Positions 1 through 13,539 of a stretch of DNA of 64,000 bases are shown here, piece after piece. This DNA is from Varroa destructor. Lineage: Eukaryota > Arthropoda > Arachnida > Mesostigmata > Varroidae. Within the stretch, counting starts at the first letter, position 1, and each line of letters opens with the position of its first letter. Where the stretch lies: the NCBI RefSeq assembly GCF_002443255.2, contig NW_019211458.1, positions 32,917,288 to 32,981,287 of the forward strand, in the 5' to 3' direction. A model generated the notes under the pieces. That model did no database searches. It was not told the DNA's origin and saw nothing but the letters and a program-made list of their open reading frames with translations. The translations under genes and the position numbers were made by a program.

Positions 1-75
1 TGATGGTGCGCCTCATAGACTTACCTAGGACAGCAAAGTGTTATAACGACAGATTAACCGAAGTTGTCGACTTAC

Positions 76-1032
76 CGAACGTGGTTTTTTTAACATTGAA
101 CGAAGATTCCTCTGGCTGGCTTTACCTATCAAGAACAACCAATTAGCTTTCGCCTAAATACAAAGGAACCTCGAAAAGCCAACTTCAATATTCTTTTGAA
201 CTACTTATACTATTCGTGGGTATATAAATAATGGTAGAAATGTCTTTTTATTTTGCTATAGCATATTTAGTTTGTACATTAAATATAAATCTATGGACTA
301 TGAGCCAGGCACCGCATTGGCTAAAATAGGCAACAACGCTTGATAGCCTCGTGCAATGTAACGAACAATATGACGAAGATTCCTTATGCTACTTCTGTTT
401 CGTTTTCACGTTGTCTACAATGTCCTCACGAACAAACACGAACGGACACTGTCAATCTCTGCTATCCTCGTTAGCGGTAGGGCTTTGTGACGATCTCGTA
501 ACCTTGAGCAGGCAGCTCTGCTTACTCAGCTATCGTAGACCGTAGTTGTCGTAAGTGTATATGAACCGCTACGGCCGTTCTACACGATTAATCGTTTATT
601 TTAATTTACATCTTCTCACTTTTGATGCTTTCAAAATGTTGAGCATTATACTAAAGTCCTTTTAGTAGTTTAATTGAGATAGTTTTAGCTAACGAAGGCT
701 AAACGATCACCACGTCAGTTGGGGAGCTCGGGCAGCATTGGATAAGGGGACGCAATGTAATGGATGAGAGTATCAACACCGACGCCCCTTGAAGCGCCAG
801 CACCAGCGCCGGTTTCGCTTCAGGCCACCTTCCCACCTTACGAAAAAGCCAAGCTGGACATCGGTGAAAGAATAACAATAAAAAAAGCGCATCGTTGCGA
901 CTCGAATCAAAGAGCTGTCGACTCGAGCGGTGGATTTCGTTCCACTTTGAGGCAGACGGTTAATTCTAATAATGACGGCGAAGGCGACTTACATGAGGCC
1001 AAACGTGATAGCTCCTGCAGATCTTCCGCCAT
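76..1032 (-). CDS. Possible 5' exons of an unrecognised minus-strand gene running off the left edge
   Basis: On the minus strand an ATG at 1032 opens a short exon (1032-993, MAEDLQELSRLA plus one base). It ends at a consensus GTAAGT donor. The next candidate exon, 125-76, follows a TAG acceptor. It restores the frame (…C-KASQRNLRSMLKKPRS) and ends at another GTAAGT donor. A further GTAAGT donor reads out near base 20, and one at 1461 could end an upstream non-coding exon. The combined peptide is about 29 residues, basic and probably helical. I recognise no family. The support is splice-site quality plus phase compatibility only, so this could be chance. If real, most of the gene lies outside the window to the left. 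Confidence 0.3.
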
Positions 1033-3272
1033 TTTCACTGTTATTAGCAAAAATAGATCCTGCGAGTTCTACATTCGGTACTGATGTTAAGCATTGCTTC
1101 AGATGGATGGCTTTCTTTCTAACTACTACTATTACTGCTACTCTTTGCCTTAGTTTTGCAGCTGTGTTTACTAAAAACTGTAACTGGCTGGACGGGTAAC
1201 GATTACTTTATCGCCGATATCCAATCATCGTTTCCTTCGTTATTTCGCCTTAAATTATTCTGTCTCCCCCTGCTGCTGTTGCTGCTGCTGCAACCTACTT
1301 GTCATACGTGCCGCTATCAACCTTCAGTAACTTCGTTGCCATCAACGTCGTCTTGTAATAACCTCGATCGATTTTTGTCTGACTGAAGATCTATCCGACA
1401 TATTATAGTGGGTCCCGTAGCCAATATCTGTCCAAACGTCACACTGCAATTCAGTTACTTACGTGAGGTTCGAAGGCACTTTGGAACATACACACAAACA
1501 CCCAGGGGCGCACTTGGGTTAGCTATGACGGCCACTGGGATACAACACATCAAGGCATAAGTGAAAATTGCGAGCACGAATTCACGAAACACGAGAACGA
1601 CGGAAAGTGATGAATCGCAAAAATCAGATTCGGTCACGAAAACTTGCATAATTCATTGGCATCTTCCCCGTCATTATCTTCACCTTCAACTTCAATTTCG
1701 TTCCATTTTGTTCGATTCTATTTTGCCGTAGCTACATGTTGATTTAGACAAAACCTAACGAACTTCGTGAAACCAGAATCCCTAAGCATTTTGGAATTGA
1801 GATAACTTTTCGTTTGTTTACGTGGAAGTGATCAGGCACGTAAAGTGAGTATCTTATATAGGATACGCTTCATTGGTTCGTTTGTCTTCAAAATTCATTC
1901 TGCAGAGCTATGGTCGTCGTGGAGCTAGTCTATCCATCTAAAACTGCGATCTAAGAGAAATCGTAATAGGATCATATGTCGTCACGTTTAGATTTGGCAA
2001 CCTATTACCCTCTGTCAATGTTCCACGAAAATAAGCGCTCTGCAGCAAACAAACGATATATATATATATATCTATCTTTATAACTTATGGCCGAGGCGAT
2101 ATCTGGCGACGGAGAGGCTATGTCGTTTATCGTGACCAGACTTAAGAAAGCTGATNNNNNNNNNNNNNNNNNNNNNNNNNNNNNNNNNNNNNNNNNNNNN
2201 NNNNNNNNNNNNNNNNNNNNNNNNNNNNNNNNNNNNNNNNNNNNNNNNNNNNNNNTATATATATAAGTTATAAATGGCCCAAACTAAGAGTACATGATTT
2301 ATTTTCACCAACAATCGTTTGTGAGTTTAGAAATGCATGCATTTCGATCATGCCCTTTATGTGACAACTATATACCGCAAAGTACTATAAGTATTGACAC
2401 ATTGTACATTTGTTACTAGTCCGGTTTTCGGACTAAGAATTTCAGAGAATTAAAAGTACGGCATACTTTAAAGTGTAGCAGATATTTATAAAATACAGCA
2501 GTAAAGTTGGAAACATCTTAAAAATTTACTCATCCACTCCTTTGAAAACTTTGACGATAGGAATTATTTAATTAGGCTGACTTAAGGCAAAGCCATAACA
2601 CTTCGTTTCGTTCCTAAAACCTTCGGATCAGCTTCTTTGAAGACTCTGATTGACAAATGTATGCCAGTTTAGTGTGTGGAGACGTTTGTTATTTTAGAAT
2701 ATGTAGTTTGATAGTTATTCATGTATTAAGATGACTATTGTTTGTGTCACAGATAAAATCTCGCCTACAAAAACACAACGCCGAAGTCATTACAAAAATG
2801 CATGCTTTATATTTAGCAATAATTTAAGCACAAACAAACAGAACGTTTTTAATTCGAGTTCCACACATAAATTAAACTCCATATTTGTTTAGGTTTGCCT
2901 TTATATTTTACAGATTGTGCACAACCATTAGTATGGGAAAGATAAACATGCCCATTTATATTTTAACGTAACCTATCGAAAAACAATGAGGCCATAGGGC
3001 TAAATATAGCTTAAGATATTTATGGTACTCGACCATTTACGGAGCAAATCTTGTATAGTAGGCGGCACGGCAGAGTTTCTGTTATACAACAGTAAATCTG
3101 TACAACGCTGTAAATATGCCACTTGTTAATAAATCAATTGTGTGATGGCATGACACCATGCGTTAGTTTCCTTCTCCAATAGAGAATTGCCATTCCAATT
3201 GAAAAAGCTTTCAAAATACGAAGCGCACTCGAAGGCTAGGCAAAATTTACGAACGAGCTGACTTTACATACA
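1033..3272. other. Intergenic region with assembly gap
   Basis: I see no convincing coding exon here. It holds a short CTG-type trinucleotide run near 1269-1297, a TA microsatellite near 2057-2071 and the N gap at 2156-2255. Short open frames at 1156-1386 and 1455-1649 lack family resemblance. Confidence 0.5.
2156..2255. other. Assembly gap of 100 N
   Basis: Exactly 100 N, the usual placeholder for a gap of unknown size. The left flank contains tttataacttat preceded by TA repeats. The right flank starts with a TA repeat followed by ataagttataaa, the exact reverse complement. The gap therefore sits inside an inverted, AT-repeat-rich structure that probably defeated assembly. Confidence 0.97.
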
Positions 3273-6200
3273 ATGAGGTCGGTCGATCCAATTACCTTAT
3301 TTGTAGCTATTGCATTGTGGACAGAACTACAATCAAAGTGCGGTGCTAGATACCTCTATCCTACGTTTTTTGTACGTGGTGGATTGAAAGTAGACAAACA
3401 TGAGTTTCCCTGGCAAGTCAGCATTCAGGTAAGTCTGTTAAAGGTATAGAAATCTTCGACCGACGTTATAATTAGTTATATCGGGGTCAGTTTGGTTCAA
3501 CCTTCGTAGAGGCAAACTTCTTAGACGATGAAGTATTAATAAAGTTATTGGCGACCCGAGCTTTAACGACAAAACTATCTACTCTATCCGATCGGTAATG
3601 GTACGGCTTGACTCAGGCAACAAATCCCTTTCTAACAGGTTAAGAAAACATGAGTTAAATTGTCAGCAAGTAAAATTTGGCGCGTGATTCATTTTCACTC
3701 CGTCATGGTCTTTTGAAAAATGCAAGCTTTAAGAACGAACACCGCCCCACCATATATCTAGCCGTGGCTATAGAGATTTTAGAATGTATTTTTCGATTGA
3801 TACGAGGAATCCTGTTTTCAAATGAGATTTAGGAGCAACTGAGGCTGATTCGGCTTGACTTGGTACAATAAAAAATGTTGGAATCGTAAAAAACCTCAAT
3901 ATTATCTATGCAATTTCTTTATTAATTAATTAGCATGATGTTTTGGGTTTGAATGATTAATTTGACAAAACACACAGAAGGGTCTACATTTATATTAGCC
4001 ATTCTGTTTGAGTTTCTACAAGGACGTTCGAAAAGGCTTGATAATTTTGAACTCGATTAACTCGGTTACCCACGTATAAATAATTTTTCCCACTTGCCGG
4101 CAGATCTTAAACTGTGGCTTTCCCTCTAATTCTCCATTATGTTTTGCAGAGAATTACATTTTAATATAAAAGTAAAACCATGCTAAGCAGGCAACAGGCG
4201 TTGTCTTTAGCTTTAAACGGCAAGCAATATTTAAGGGCAAAATTGCACCCATCTATGTATTGAAGACAGCACTTTCCTACATGGAAATAAAACGATGCCA
4301 CGCATAATGTTATTTCATCTATTTTTAAATCGTTTTATTGTAACAATACTAACATTTGACATTAACAGAGATACCTCAACAATATGCCGGAGCCGCGATG
4401 GGTCCATCAATGTGGAGGTTCCATTCTCAGCGAGACCTGGATACTCACGGCAGCCCACTGTATTAATTTCAATTTACGCGATACACCTGTAAAGGTAACG
4501 ATAGAATCAGTCAAACTAATTCAAGAAAAAATATATGATTTTCTTCAAGATAACAAGATTGAGAACGAAATGTCTGAGGGGTTGATTCAACATGGTTAGT
4601 AATGTCGATTGTCGGGTAAAGGCAAATCCTCCCGATGCTTTAATCACCTAGCATGGCATGTCGATATTGACGATACGTTATGGCAATGCATATTGCTCGA
4701 CCAAATTTTTCCAGGATGCCACTAGCCCTCCACTTGTTCGTTGTCCTGTAGTAGTCTCTACCGGCAAGAAAGGTCTCTAACCCATACCTTTTCTCGTTCA
4801 TGAAAAAATGTTCCTTAGTGACAATCGAATTAGTATTTGATTTGTAATTTTGAGATCCTTTTTGTCGAAACTCTTTTGTTAGCGTTTCATATCTTATAGT
4901 AAGGAAATACAATTGAGTATGGATTGATACATGTTATATATATATATATATATAACATGAATATGTATAAGACATAGACACGGTTAGCGAAACAAGGTAA
5001 TGCATTATTTATCGGTACGTCTTAAGGTCACTTTACTACGTTTGAAGAGCTCCATTCCGTGTCGGAATGTCGTACCTGTTGATGTACTTTCTCTTATCTC
5101 ACCTATTTGTGACTATGAGCTTATTTTTACCAAGTTCTCTGTAAAAACAGATCAGTCTGAGAACACATCAGCATTTTCGAAATCACTTATATCATTGCGC
5201 TTATCTCGTATCCCCAAACAGTAACTCGAAAGCGATACGATCTAACACTGAAGTATGTTTGCTATGCATAAAATAAATATTTTTATATTGACAAATAAAA
5301 TGGAAATTTATGGTTTGTGTGTAAGAAAATTTTCTACGATGAATATACTTTCTGAACTTTCGACGTGAATGGTAGGTAGAGAAGTTGTTTTTCTACTTGC
5401 GCGTAATTTTGTGTGCTTCTTATTAATTATGGACAGCTCTCCGATGACCACTAGAGTATTTACGATAAATTACTATACCTAAAAGATGTTAGTCAACATT
5501 AGCCGTTCCGATGACAAATATAAGAATCACAATGCGTTTGTAACAAGCCTGATCGTAAGAGATGCTTAACCCATACAAACAGTATAGGTATTCGTTGGTC
5601 CATATTAATCCTTTTACAGCAGTTTGTCGCTAAGGGTCTTGGAACTTTTTAACTTATCGACAAATGTTGAGTAATGCGTAATCATGCCTAAAAAAAGTCT
5701 CTGTTGGCGTCTAGAAAATTATTTTGATATTATTGGGATTTGATTTGATCCTGGGAAATTATAAGTGGTACCCTTACAATAGAAGAAAGCCTGTTTTGTC
5801 TGAAAGATTTCTTGGGAGTGTTAATAGTTAGCAGTTCTTTGAATTCATTATCTATTTCAAGTTGCAGGTACGTATCGGCTGAATCAGCGAAAGAGAAGAT
5901 CCTCACTCCATTCAGTTTCATAAATACATTTTTCGGTGCTAATTATCCTATTACAAGCTAAGATTCAGCGGAGACGAACAGATGGATTGGTGTTCAAAAA
6001 GAACCGCTTTAACGAACTTGCATGACGTGTCAAATAATGATTCTACTTATACCCTCCGGTTTTACAGGTTGTAGCCGGAGTCGATCACCTATATTCTCAG
6101 GAAAGTGGCCTGCAAACATCGAATGTGCTAAAAGCTATCAGTCACCCGCTGTACGATTCACAGGGAGTTCAGGTAGTTCATAATTTCATAGACCTTTGCG

Positions 6201-8743
6201 TGGCGTACCCTTTAATGCGTGAGGTTTGTTCATGCTATTCAATATTTTTTAATTAACTATCACTTGCTTGGAATATGACTATAAATTTATGATAGCATTA
6301 TGTAGTCGGGTATGTCATATCAAATTTTAGCCTGAGCACGTTTTTTTAGAGTGCTATCCTAACGGTTCGAAGAATATACTTATCTGTTTGTTGAATGATA
6401 TTATAAGAACATCTAACGAACAAAGATCATCATTAAAACACAACAGGTCCTAAAACACAATCAAAGCCTATACACGCATTCAGATGTACTGCTATAGACC
6501 TTTTTATGAACGATGAAAATAGCTAAGCATTACAGGAAGTTAATCTTTACTAGATGTGCAACAGATATGATTACCAAACTAACAGTTACCAGGGTACTCG
6601 AAAAGTAGTAGTGCACTATAGATTTTAGGCATGGTTGGCATCGGCGGCTTTATTCGCTAGTTGTGAACAAAAAGTTAATCTATATTTTGAGCTCGAGTCG
6701 AACTCCTGAACTTCTGAGAGTATACTTAACTGGTTTTTCACGCAGGCTTATTATCTTCGATGGCGATTGGATTTGCCACTACCCGCCTCCACGTAGCGGA
6801 GTAATGGAAAATATGTGACGCCCATGTATGCCCCATAAAAGAAGCTTACGTGACTACGAAGCCAAACACGCGTACCTCATGGCTCCCGTAGTGGTATAGC
6901 CCAAAAGATTTTGGAGCTGGAAGCTATGAGGCACCCTATGCCGAGGGTAGGCGAAGGACCAGAGATCTATTAAGATGATATATAAATATGGGTCCAAATC
7001 TTGAACTAAAGACATTTCTTTTGTACCGGGGGTTAATGCCCATATCGGATGACTCTTATTCGTCTTTCGGATTATCCTTGAGTAGCCACCTGATTTTTAA
7101 AAAATCCCGTGCCAGTTATATAGTTCAGATCTAAACGCCCCAAATAGCAGCCATTAGGAGCCAATAGCGGCACCCAAGGGATACACGCTCTGGTTTCTAT
7201 TGTAAGTCGTAAAACCTCAAGAAACCAGTCGTTTTACATAAATACATTATGCTGAAAAATTGACTAGGCTGATACGTTTGTTCTACGGAAAAGGATATAG
7301 AACGGGTATAGTAAAAAAGAGTCCATTTAATTTGTTATTGGCCTCATCACTATTTTATAACTTGTTTGCTATTTATCGAAAAACAAAGTAGACAGAACAA
7401 GAAGAATCATGATTTTTAGACAAAATGCCCTAGCAAACTACCTAAGCAAATTGCTATAACATGTACTGCGATTCGGTACGTTTTGGTCTCAATTTTAAGA
7501 ACGATATAGCTTTAGTCGAGCTGTTCGACCCTCTAAAATTGAATAATTCAACGGTCTGCCCTATTCACTTGCCAAGTAAGGAATCACAGAATTTCGAGGG
7601 TCTGACTTGTATGGCTACCGGTTGGGGAAGAACCAGTGAATACGGCGATCAATCGAAAAAGCTTCTTAAAGTTGCTTTGCCGGTTTTAAACAGGTAAATT
7701 TCAAATCAATTTTTTTTTTTCTAAAATACTAATCACTAAACAAATAAACAGGATGACCGCAAGGCAAAACTTTTAAAGTGTGTATTTCGAGTGATCAATT
7801 GATTTGCTTACGCACAACTTACATGTGCGGCATTATCATCTAGGAAGAGCACAGTACACTGTGATTCTATGATATAACACTTCTAATTCCGTCTTTATTG
7901 ATGCACATAGCACACAAATCAACAAATTAATCTGATCGTAGGTCATTTTTAAAACATTTACTCTTGTTGATTACATTGGCTAACTGAAATAATTAAATTT
8001 GACTTCAGCACGGTCTGTCAGAATAAGTATAAGAAAGTTCTGAAGACAGCCTTGGAGACTTTTGCTGCAACAAAAATTTGTGCCGGTCGCTTAGACAAGG
8101 ATGGCTACGGCGTTTGTCAAGGAGATTCAGGAGGACCGCTTACCTGCTCTGTCAACTATACCATGGTAACCGTATCCGAGTAATCACATGGAAAAACACG
8201 TGAACGAGAAAATTTTCGCCAACGATTGCAAAGCCCAGCTGAAAATTATGCTCCTTTCGTAAAACTAACCTAATACGTCGCATAATACCTAGCTAGTAGT
8301 AGTAGTAACTATAAGTGTATAGTTCCCGCACATGAAACCCACATTTCGTTCAACGCTAGATGATGAATTTCTTCCGTATACATCCATAAAATGAGATCGC
8401 TTCCAGTACAAAACTTTGAAACCCTATACATCAATTGCACTACATATCCAGCTAGTGAAAACGAACGCTCTTAGAAGCAGTGGTTATGTCGGGGTGTAGG
8501 AACAAACAACTGGCTCGACTGTCAATGGTCATGCGTCTCTTTTTAACAAATAATAATAACTATAATAATAATATCTTACTTTCTCTTTTTTATGTGTTGC
8601 AGGGAAGTCAATCAAGGAACGTCCTTGTTCTAGCCGGAGTAAATTCGTTCGCAAAAAGGTGTGGATCGATCGTTTACCCCCCAGTCTTCACAAGGGTTTC
8701 CCACTATCTCAAGTGGATTCGCCAGGTAACTCTTATGAACTAG
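3273..8743 (+). CDS. Secreted chymotrypsin-fold (S1) serine protease, six exons
   Basis: Exons: 3273-3428, 4369-4494, 6068-6172, 7500-7693, 8009-8165, 8603-8743. Phases join cleanly to about 292 residues. Residues 1-22 look like a signal peptide. A short propeptide precedes an atypical activation site (FFVRGGLKV, where IVGG is usual), followed by FPWQVSIQ. The catalytic triad is complete: His82 in TAAHC, Asp131 in NDIALVE, Ser234 in GDSGGP. The residue equivalent to 189 at the floor of the S1 pocket is Gly228, not the Asp of trypsins, and the 215-216 segment is VN, not WG. This suggests chymotrypsin/elastase-like or unusual specificity. Family knowledge: such enzymes act extracellularly in digestion or immune cascades; which applies here is unknown. 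The last exon has a donor-like CAG|GTAACT at 8725, so a short alternative C-terminus from 8824 is possible. The introns are otherwise empty. Confidence 0.9.
4930..4959. repeat. Perfect AT palindrome
   Basis: A 30-bp perfect palindrome, catgtta, alternating TA, then taacatg, inside intron 2 of the serine protease. It is a cruciform-capable microsatellite with no evident gene function. Confidence 0.85.
6173..7499. other. Protease intron 3 with a locally GC-richer segment
   Basis: Intron 3 of the protease. The stretch about 6740-7200 is visibly richer in G and C than its surroundings but carries no long open frame and no motif I recognise. It may be a decayed insertion. Confidence 0.3.
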
Positions 8744-10100
8744 AGACGGCACAGGTCGTGTTTGCGGTTTAAGTCTATTCTTACCTTGTCTACCGCCTGC
8801 ATGACACCTAATTTTAATCATGCAGCTAATGATGCCGGCCGCCGCTTTGACTGACTGATACACAATTGCAAACTATAACTAAATCTTAAATTTCTTCCCT
8901 GGAAAAAATGCAACATAAAAAGGAGCAGAATTTTGTACAATTATTATCAGTATGTGCTGAGAATAAATTGTCATCTGGAATATGTTCAAAGTGAGCAAAT
9001 TTTTGAGAAAACATGTCGTTCTTTAAAGAAGAAGGATTTTGTTGATAGCCGTAAGCATCGAATTTGTTCTTTTCACTTATCTTTTTTTAACTTTACAGGA
9101 AGTAAAAATAGAAGAAGGGATTAAGGTAGAATACGGGGACAAATGTCCAGTTTTTTCCTGCTTTTCCGCTTTCATTATTCATAATTCAGTACCGAAATAC
9201 GATTTCAGTACCAAATAAAAAAAACTCAATTTTTATATTTATCTTTCGAAAGAGTGCTCGTTATGTATGTGTTGGCCATAAACATTTAATGGCCTTTTTT
9301 TTAATAAATTATCTTTACTATTTATTATGGTCATCCATTTTTCAGCTTGTTCACTCCCTTCGGGGCCGCGACATTTGACTAAGAGGTTTCCAATATTGCG
9401 TCCATTCACTGTTTATGACCAAATCAATATTTTCTCACAGTTTTTATGAAACGGCTGAGACATCGTTAAGCGGTTATGTTTGTATGAGTCGTAGCAAATA
9501 AAATCAATAACACTTTCTCAAGCGGTCGTGTCACAAACGTATAATGTGAAAAAAGTAAAAGTTGATCAAAGGAGGTTGAGCAAATGCTGAATTTAAAAAT
9601 TTCTTGTCACATTAACACACTGACACGCTCTTTTCATCCGACTAAATTTAATTAAGGTCTACACGAACGTCCATCCGCGCCGTCATACGATGAAATGGTA
9701 AAATAACATTCTATATCATATCTATAATATAAATCAGTAGAGTGATGCCAGTGTAAGAGAATGTACGGAGCAAAGGCTAATAGTATTTTCTTCAATTATC
9801 AATAACAGCGGTGATTTTGTGTCGCTATTTATATAACTTAACAACATATTACATGATAGTTGAGTTCCACCGAGCTTACGTGTTAGTGTGGTATGATAAT
9901 ATGTATTCTGATATGTCAACAGGCTGTCATGATCGCGTTCTTTTATATTGTTAACCTTGTCACAAAAACGGGCATACCCAGTAGATTAAGCGAGACAGAT
10001 CACATTGTTGACTGCATTTAAGTTATCCTTGTATTGCATTTTTGTGATATTTATTACAACTAGCTATCATGAACTATTTTATATGTCACCTTCTTTCATT
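8744..10100. other. Intergenic, nothing identified
   Basis: AT-rich sequence downstream of the protease. A 63-codon frame at 8933-9124 contains a RKHRICSFH stretch faintly like the end of a THAP zinc finger, but the other cysteines and the AVPTIF box are absent, so I do not call it. Confidence 0.4.
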
Positions 10101-10164
10101 TATACGTTTCGAAAGCAGCCGTAGCAATCTTCTTCGACCACAAACTGGATCATAACAAGTTTTT

Positions 10165-10269
10165 GAAGTCTTCTTTTTTCTCCCGGTATCGTCAGGTTGC
10201 GCGTTTGTCGTGTTTACGTCGTTTCTCAACACATGCCGAATCAAAATCAAAGGAAGAGAAAAGACTAAA
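10165..10269 (+). CDS. Candidate exon encoding a mitochondrial presequence-like peptide
   Basis: An open stretch reads KFLKSSFFSRYRQVARL, then CLRRFSTHAESKSKEEKRLK. It ends phase 0 at an AAA|GTAAGC donor at 10269. It is rich in Arg, Ser and Leu without acids, then has RRF-STHA, which resembles a mitochondrial processing peptidase R-3 site, followed by a charged mature start. No in-frame ATG is visible just upstream; an acceptor-like tatcgtcag lies inside it, so the Met may come from an upstream exon. A possible next exon after the AG at 10469 would add a short basic tail. This is only a weak call. Confidence 0.22.
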
Positions 10270-10371
10270 AGTAAGCCTCTTTGTTCTCTCTAATTTTATT
10301 CATGTTACATAACGTCCTCAGGTTATTCTCGATATCTATCGGGCCCCTGCGAATACGCCCACGTAACACCT

Positions 10372-10382
10372 ATAAATAGAGA
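10372..10382 (+). promoter_or_regulatory. TATA-box-like element
   Basis: tataaataga followed by a locally GC-rich stretch (gaggccggggaaacggcgag) is a good match to an arthropod core promoter TATA box on the plus strand. No convincing gene follows, so its role is uncertain. Confidence 0.25.
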
Positions 10383-10619
10383 GGCCGGGGAAACGGCGAG
10401 TCCGTATACGCAAAGCATATGCGTGTGCCTATGTAGACGTAGTGCGTTTTTAAATAGTTGTTACAACAGCCTAAAGGACGAACAAAGCTTGACAAAGCGG
10501 TCGGGAAATGAAAAAGCTCAACTGCAAATGCGCGCCCTTCGTCGGACTCGTGGTGGTCCTTATAAAGTAATCAACACATACACGCAGCACCTTGAGTGCA
10601 CGTAATTCTGCTGTGGTTA

Positions 10620-13397
10620 GGAGAAAATATCGGTTGCACTCTTCAGAAAGGTCTTATTCATGGCTTTGGGTATTTTAGTTGCCAGAACCGGAGTGAGCGC
10701 TAACGGCGGGGGAAGGGGGCAAATATATCATTTACATACTTATAGTGCAATCGATGTTGATGATAGATTGTGTTCGAATCTCATATAATAGAAAAATACG
10801 ATCCGTAATATTTCCTCTACTATACTTTCGGGTGAGCAATTTTTGAGACGTGTACACGTTAGCACGGTGTTAGCAAGCACATTATGTGCAATCTGCTCAA
10901 AGCTGATACTCTTTAAATGCAACTTTAAAAAAACGTTGAAAAGTGATCGCAAAAGCTATTTTCTCAAAAAATTCTTTCGGAAATTTCTTAAAAACACACA
11001 AATATCCATATGGTGATCTAAATGATCGTTACTGATAACTCATTGCACAACAAATACATTAATTGACAGACAATGCATCATTGCCGCATCATCCTCTAAC
11101 CGTTCTCAGCGTTATTATGCTAAATGACCCTGCATTTAGGTGTTCGCTGATCAGACAGTTTATAGGAGTTTTCAGAAAATCGCTTATAATTTAAATTATT
11201 ATATGCGCCATTGGAATCACTTTTGTTGACTGAAACAACCAGCCTGTATCTGTGCTTTTGAGATTGGCGGAAACCTTAGAAAATGGTACAACAACGCAAT
11301 TACTTAATTTTAGTTAAAGTTCATTTCAATGCCGTAACTGCCATTTTTTACAAGCTTGCATAAAACAAACTACAGATTCTATAGAAAATTATACATTATT
11401 TCTTGCACAACTCTACAATAGACATTGTAAATAAACCTCGACGGACTTGTTCGCATTGTTTAGTGTCACTCACATTGTACCTACAGAACCTGATAACTTT
11501 ATAGCATAATCATCTTAGTGACCTAATTAGAAAAAGAAATAAATGTGTGGTTTTTGAAGATAATGTTGATAAGGCATATTATGAAGTTCAATATAAAAAT
11601 TTTGGTTTGATTAATATGAAAAGTAATGCGTGCGTGTGTGTTTTTCCTTTAAAGTGACCCATGTAGCATCAGTTTGGTCGATTTTGTGTTAGCGTATATT
11701 GTCCGTTTGATTCTGATGACTGGTTGAATTTTTTTTATTTTAATAACGCGAAAACTCTTTTTTTTTCCCATAAACTATTACGCTAATGAGAGAAGTGAGA
11801 ACTACATTATTTCGAAGAGTAAATCGTCATTAACTAAGTCGTGTCTTTTTTTTTGAGGAAATTAGTCAAATTTGATAAACTCTATTTATATAATAATTAA
11901 ATTTATGGTTTTAGTGGCTTGATCCACTCGATTTCGGCGTGCTCATTGATAATAATACCCACAAGATGCATAATCTGAGGGCAATATATTGAACCTGAAG
12001 CTTTAATTTCGCTTAAAACAATTTTGAAATATTTTCATCCAAATATGACATGTTTTGTCAGATAATATCAATAAAATGGAACGTTCACCGAAAATTAGTA
12101 CATTTTGTCTAAAGCGTATTGGTATTGATCTAGAGTTTGTTCTACTTTAAATAAATAACACAAGCTTACCGAGTGACATCAGGTGTTTTGTCATTTGACA
12201 AGCCCGATACTAATTCTTATGGCAGGATTTGCAGCGCTTTGGTGTAAAGGAAATGGTAAAAAAACCTGCAAGAGCCGTACTTGAAATATAAAATATCGGC
12301 TTTTAAAATAAAAAATGCTGTATATTTTAAGCTGCAAGGTAACAAATCAACTACTTCTACAAAAAAAAGGCTCGAAATCTTCAGTTGATCTGGTAGAGAT
12401 GTGATGCTATTTAAAAAAACTGCTGTGTATACAACTATGCTAGATGTAATTAAAGAGCTTTTGACTTATTTATTCTATGAGGTGAAAAAGCTGAAGATTT
12501 GCTTTATTGATTCTTTACATCGTTTCGGTCACTGACAGAAGTCTACTAAACATTCAGTCTACAGGGGCAGACACGCATCGCTCTGTAGCCATTACATTTC
12601 TTCGTTTCTCTAAAACGCAAATTAGTAGTATCAGAACACTGTAGAGCGTACATGAACTAACTTTTTCATTTCTATGCACGTACATGCCACAAACATTTCG
12701 CCGTGTCTCTTCAAAAATATAACCCTTGTTTCCTCAAACATTATCAGCTGTGTTATGCACCACCATACGGATTATAAAAAAGAAGTTCGACGCCCGACGA
12801 ACAAAACAACATTCGTAAACTGAGTTACCAGACTCCCAAACCCAATATTTAACATATGATGATATATATTGAATTAGTAAGCCTACTTTCATTAAATTTA
12901 TAATGGCGTTACTTATTGGGTAATGAAAATGGGGAACAGCTCTACCATTGAACTATCAATTAATAACCTCAGTTACAAATATTGATCAATAAGAAAAATG
13001 TCTGTCTGCATAAATCAAGATATGTGTCACAAAAAATTCTCGTAACAATTACTTGATAAGGAGAGCAAGTTTGAATTATCTGCACAGGGAGAAATAATAT
13101 AACAAAGAAAACGAAAACGGTATGAAAATTGGGCCTAACAAACAGCACAGTTGATTACTGTTTTAATCACACGTTTATCTTTTTAACACTCGTCGTATTA
13201 TTCCGTGATACTCATTAGGTTTATGATTCCAGAGCTATTCTGAATGGTGACGTTTTAATCTCATCTTCTCAATTCCACATAAATTGGAGTGCACAAGAAG
13301 CTCAATTGAATTTGCCGCTCTAAATATTTGAATATTTGCACCTGTTAGGTGCACTAATAATAAGATCTACATATTTTAGTGAATAAAAGAAATTATT
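10620..13397. other. AT-rich intergenic region, nothing identified
   Basis: About 2.8 kb of AT-rich DNA without long open frames, recognisable exons or RNA genes on either strand. Confidence 0.5.
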
Positions 13398-13403
13398 TTT
13401 ATT
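13398..13403 (-). terminator. Polyadenylation signal for the proteasome beta-1 gene
   Basis: tttatt on the plus strand is AATAAA on the minus strand, about 137 bases past the PSMB1 stop codon, a normal 3' UTR length. Confidence 0.4.
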
Positions 13404-13539
13404 TGTTTCTCATTCCATATTTCGTTCTCTCTTTTCAAAATAGATAGCTTACAGGATAAATGAAACCGCTTCCTTTTAGGCAGCTCTACAGTTGCTTTTT
13501 GTCAAGAGGCCCACTATGGTGAAGCGTCTATTGATGTAT

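Noticed and set aside
8933..9124. THAP-like zinc finger
   Set aside because: Only a short RICSFH match; remaining zinc ligands and conserved residues are absent.
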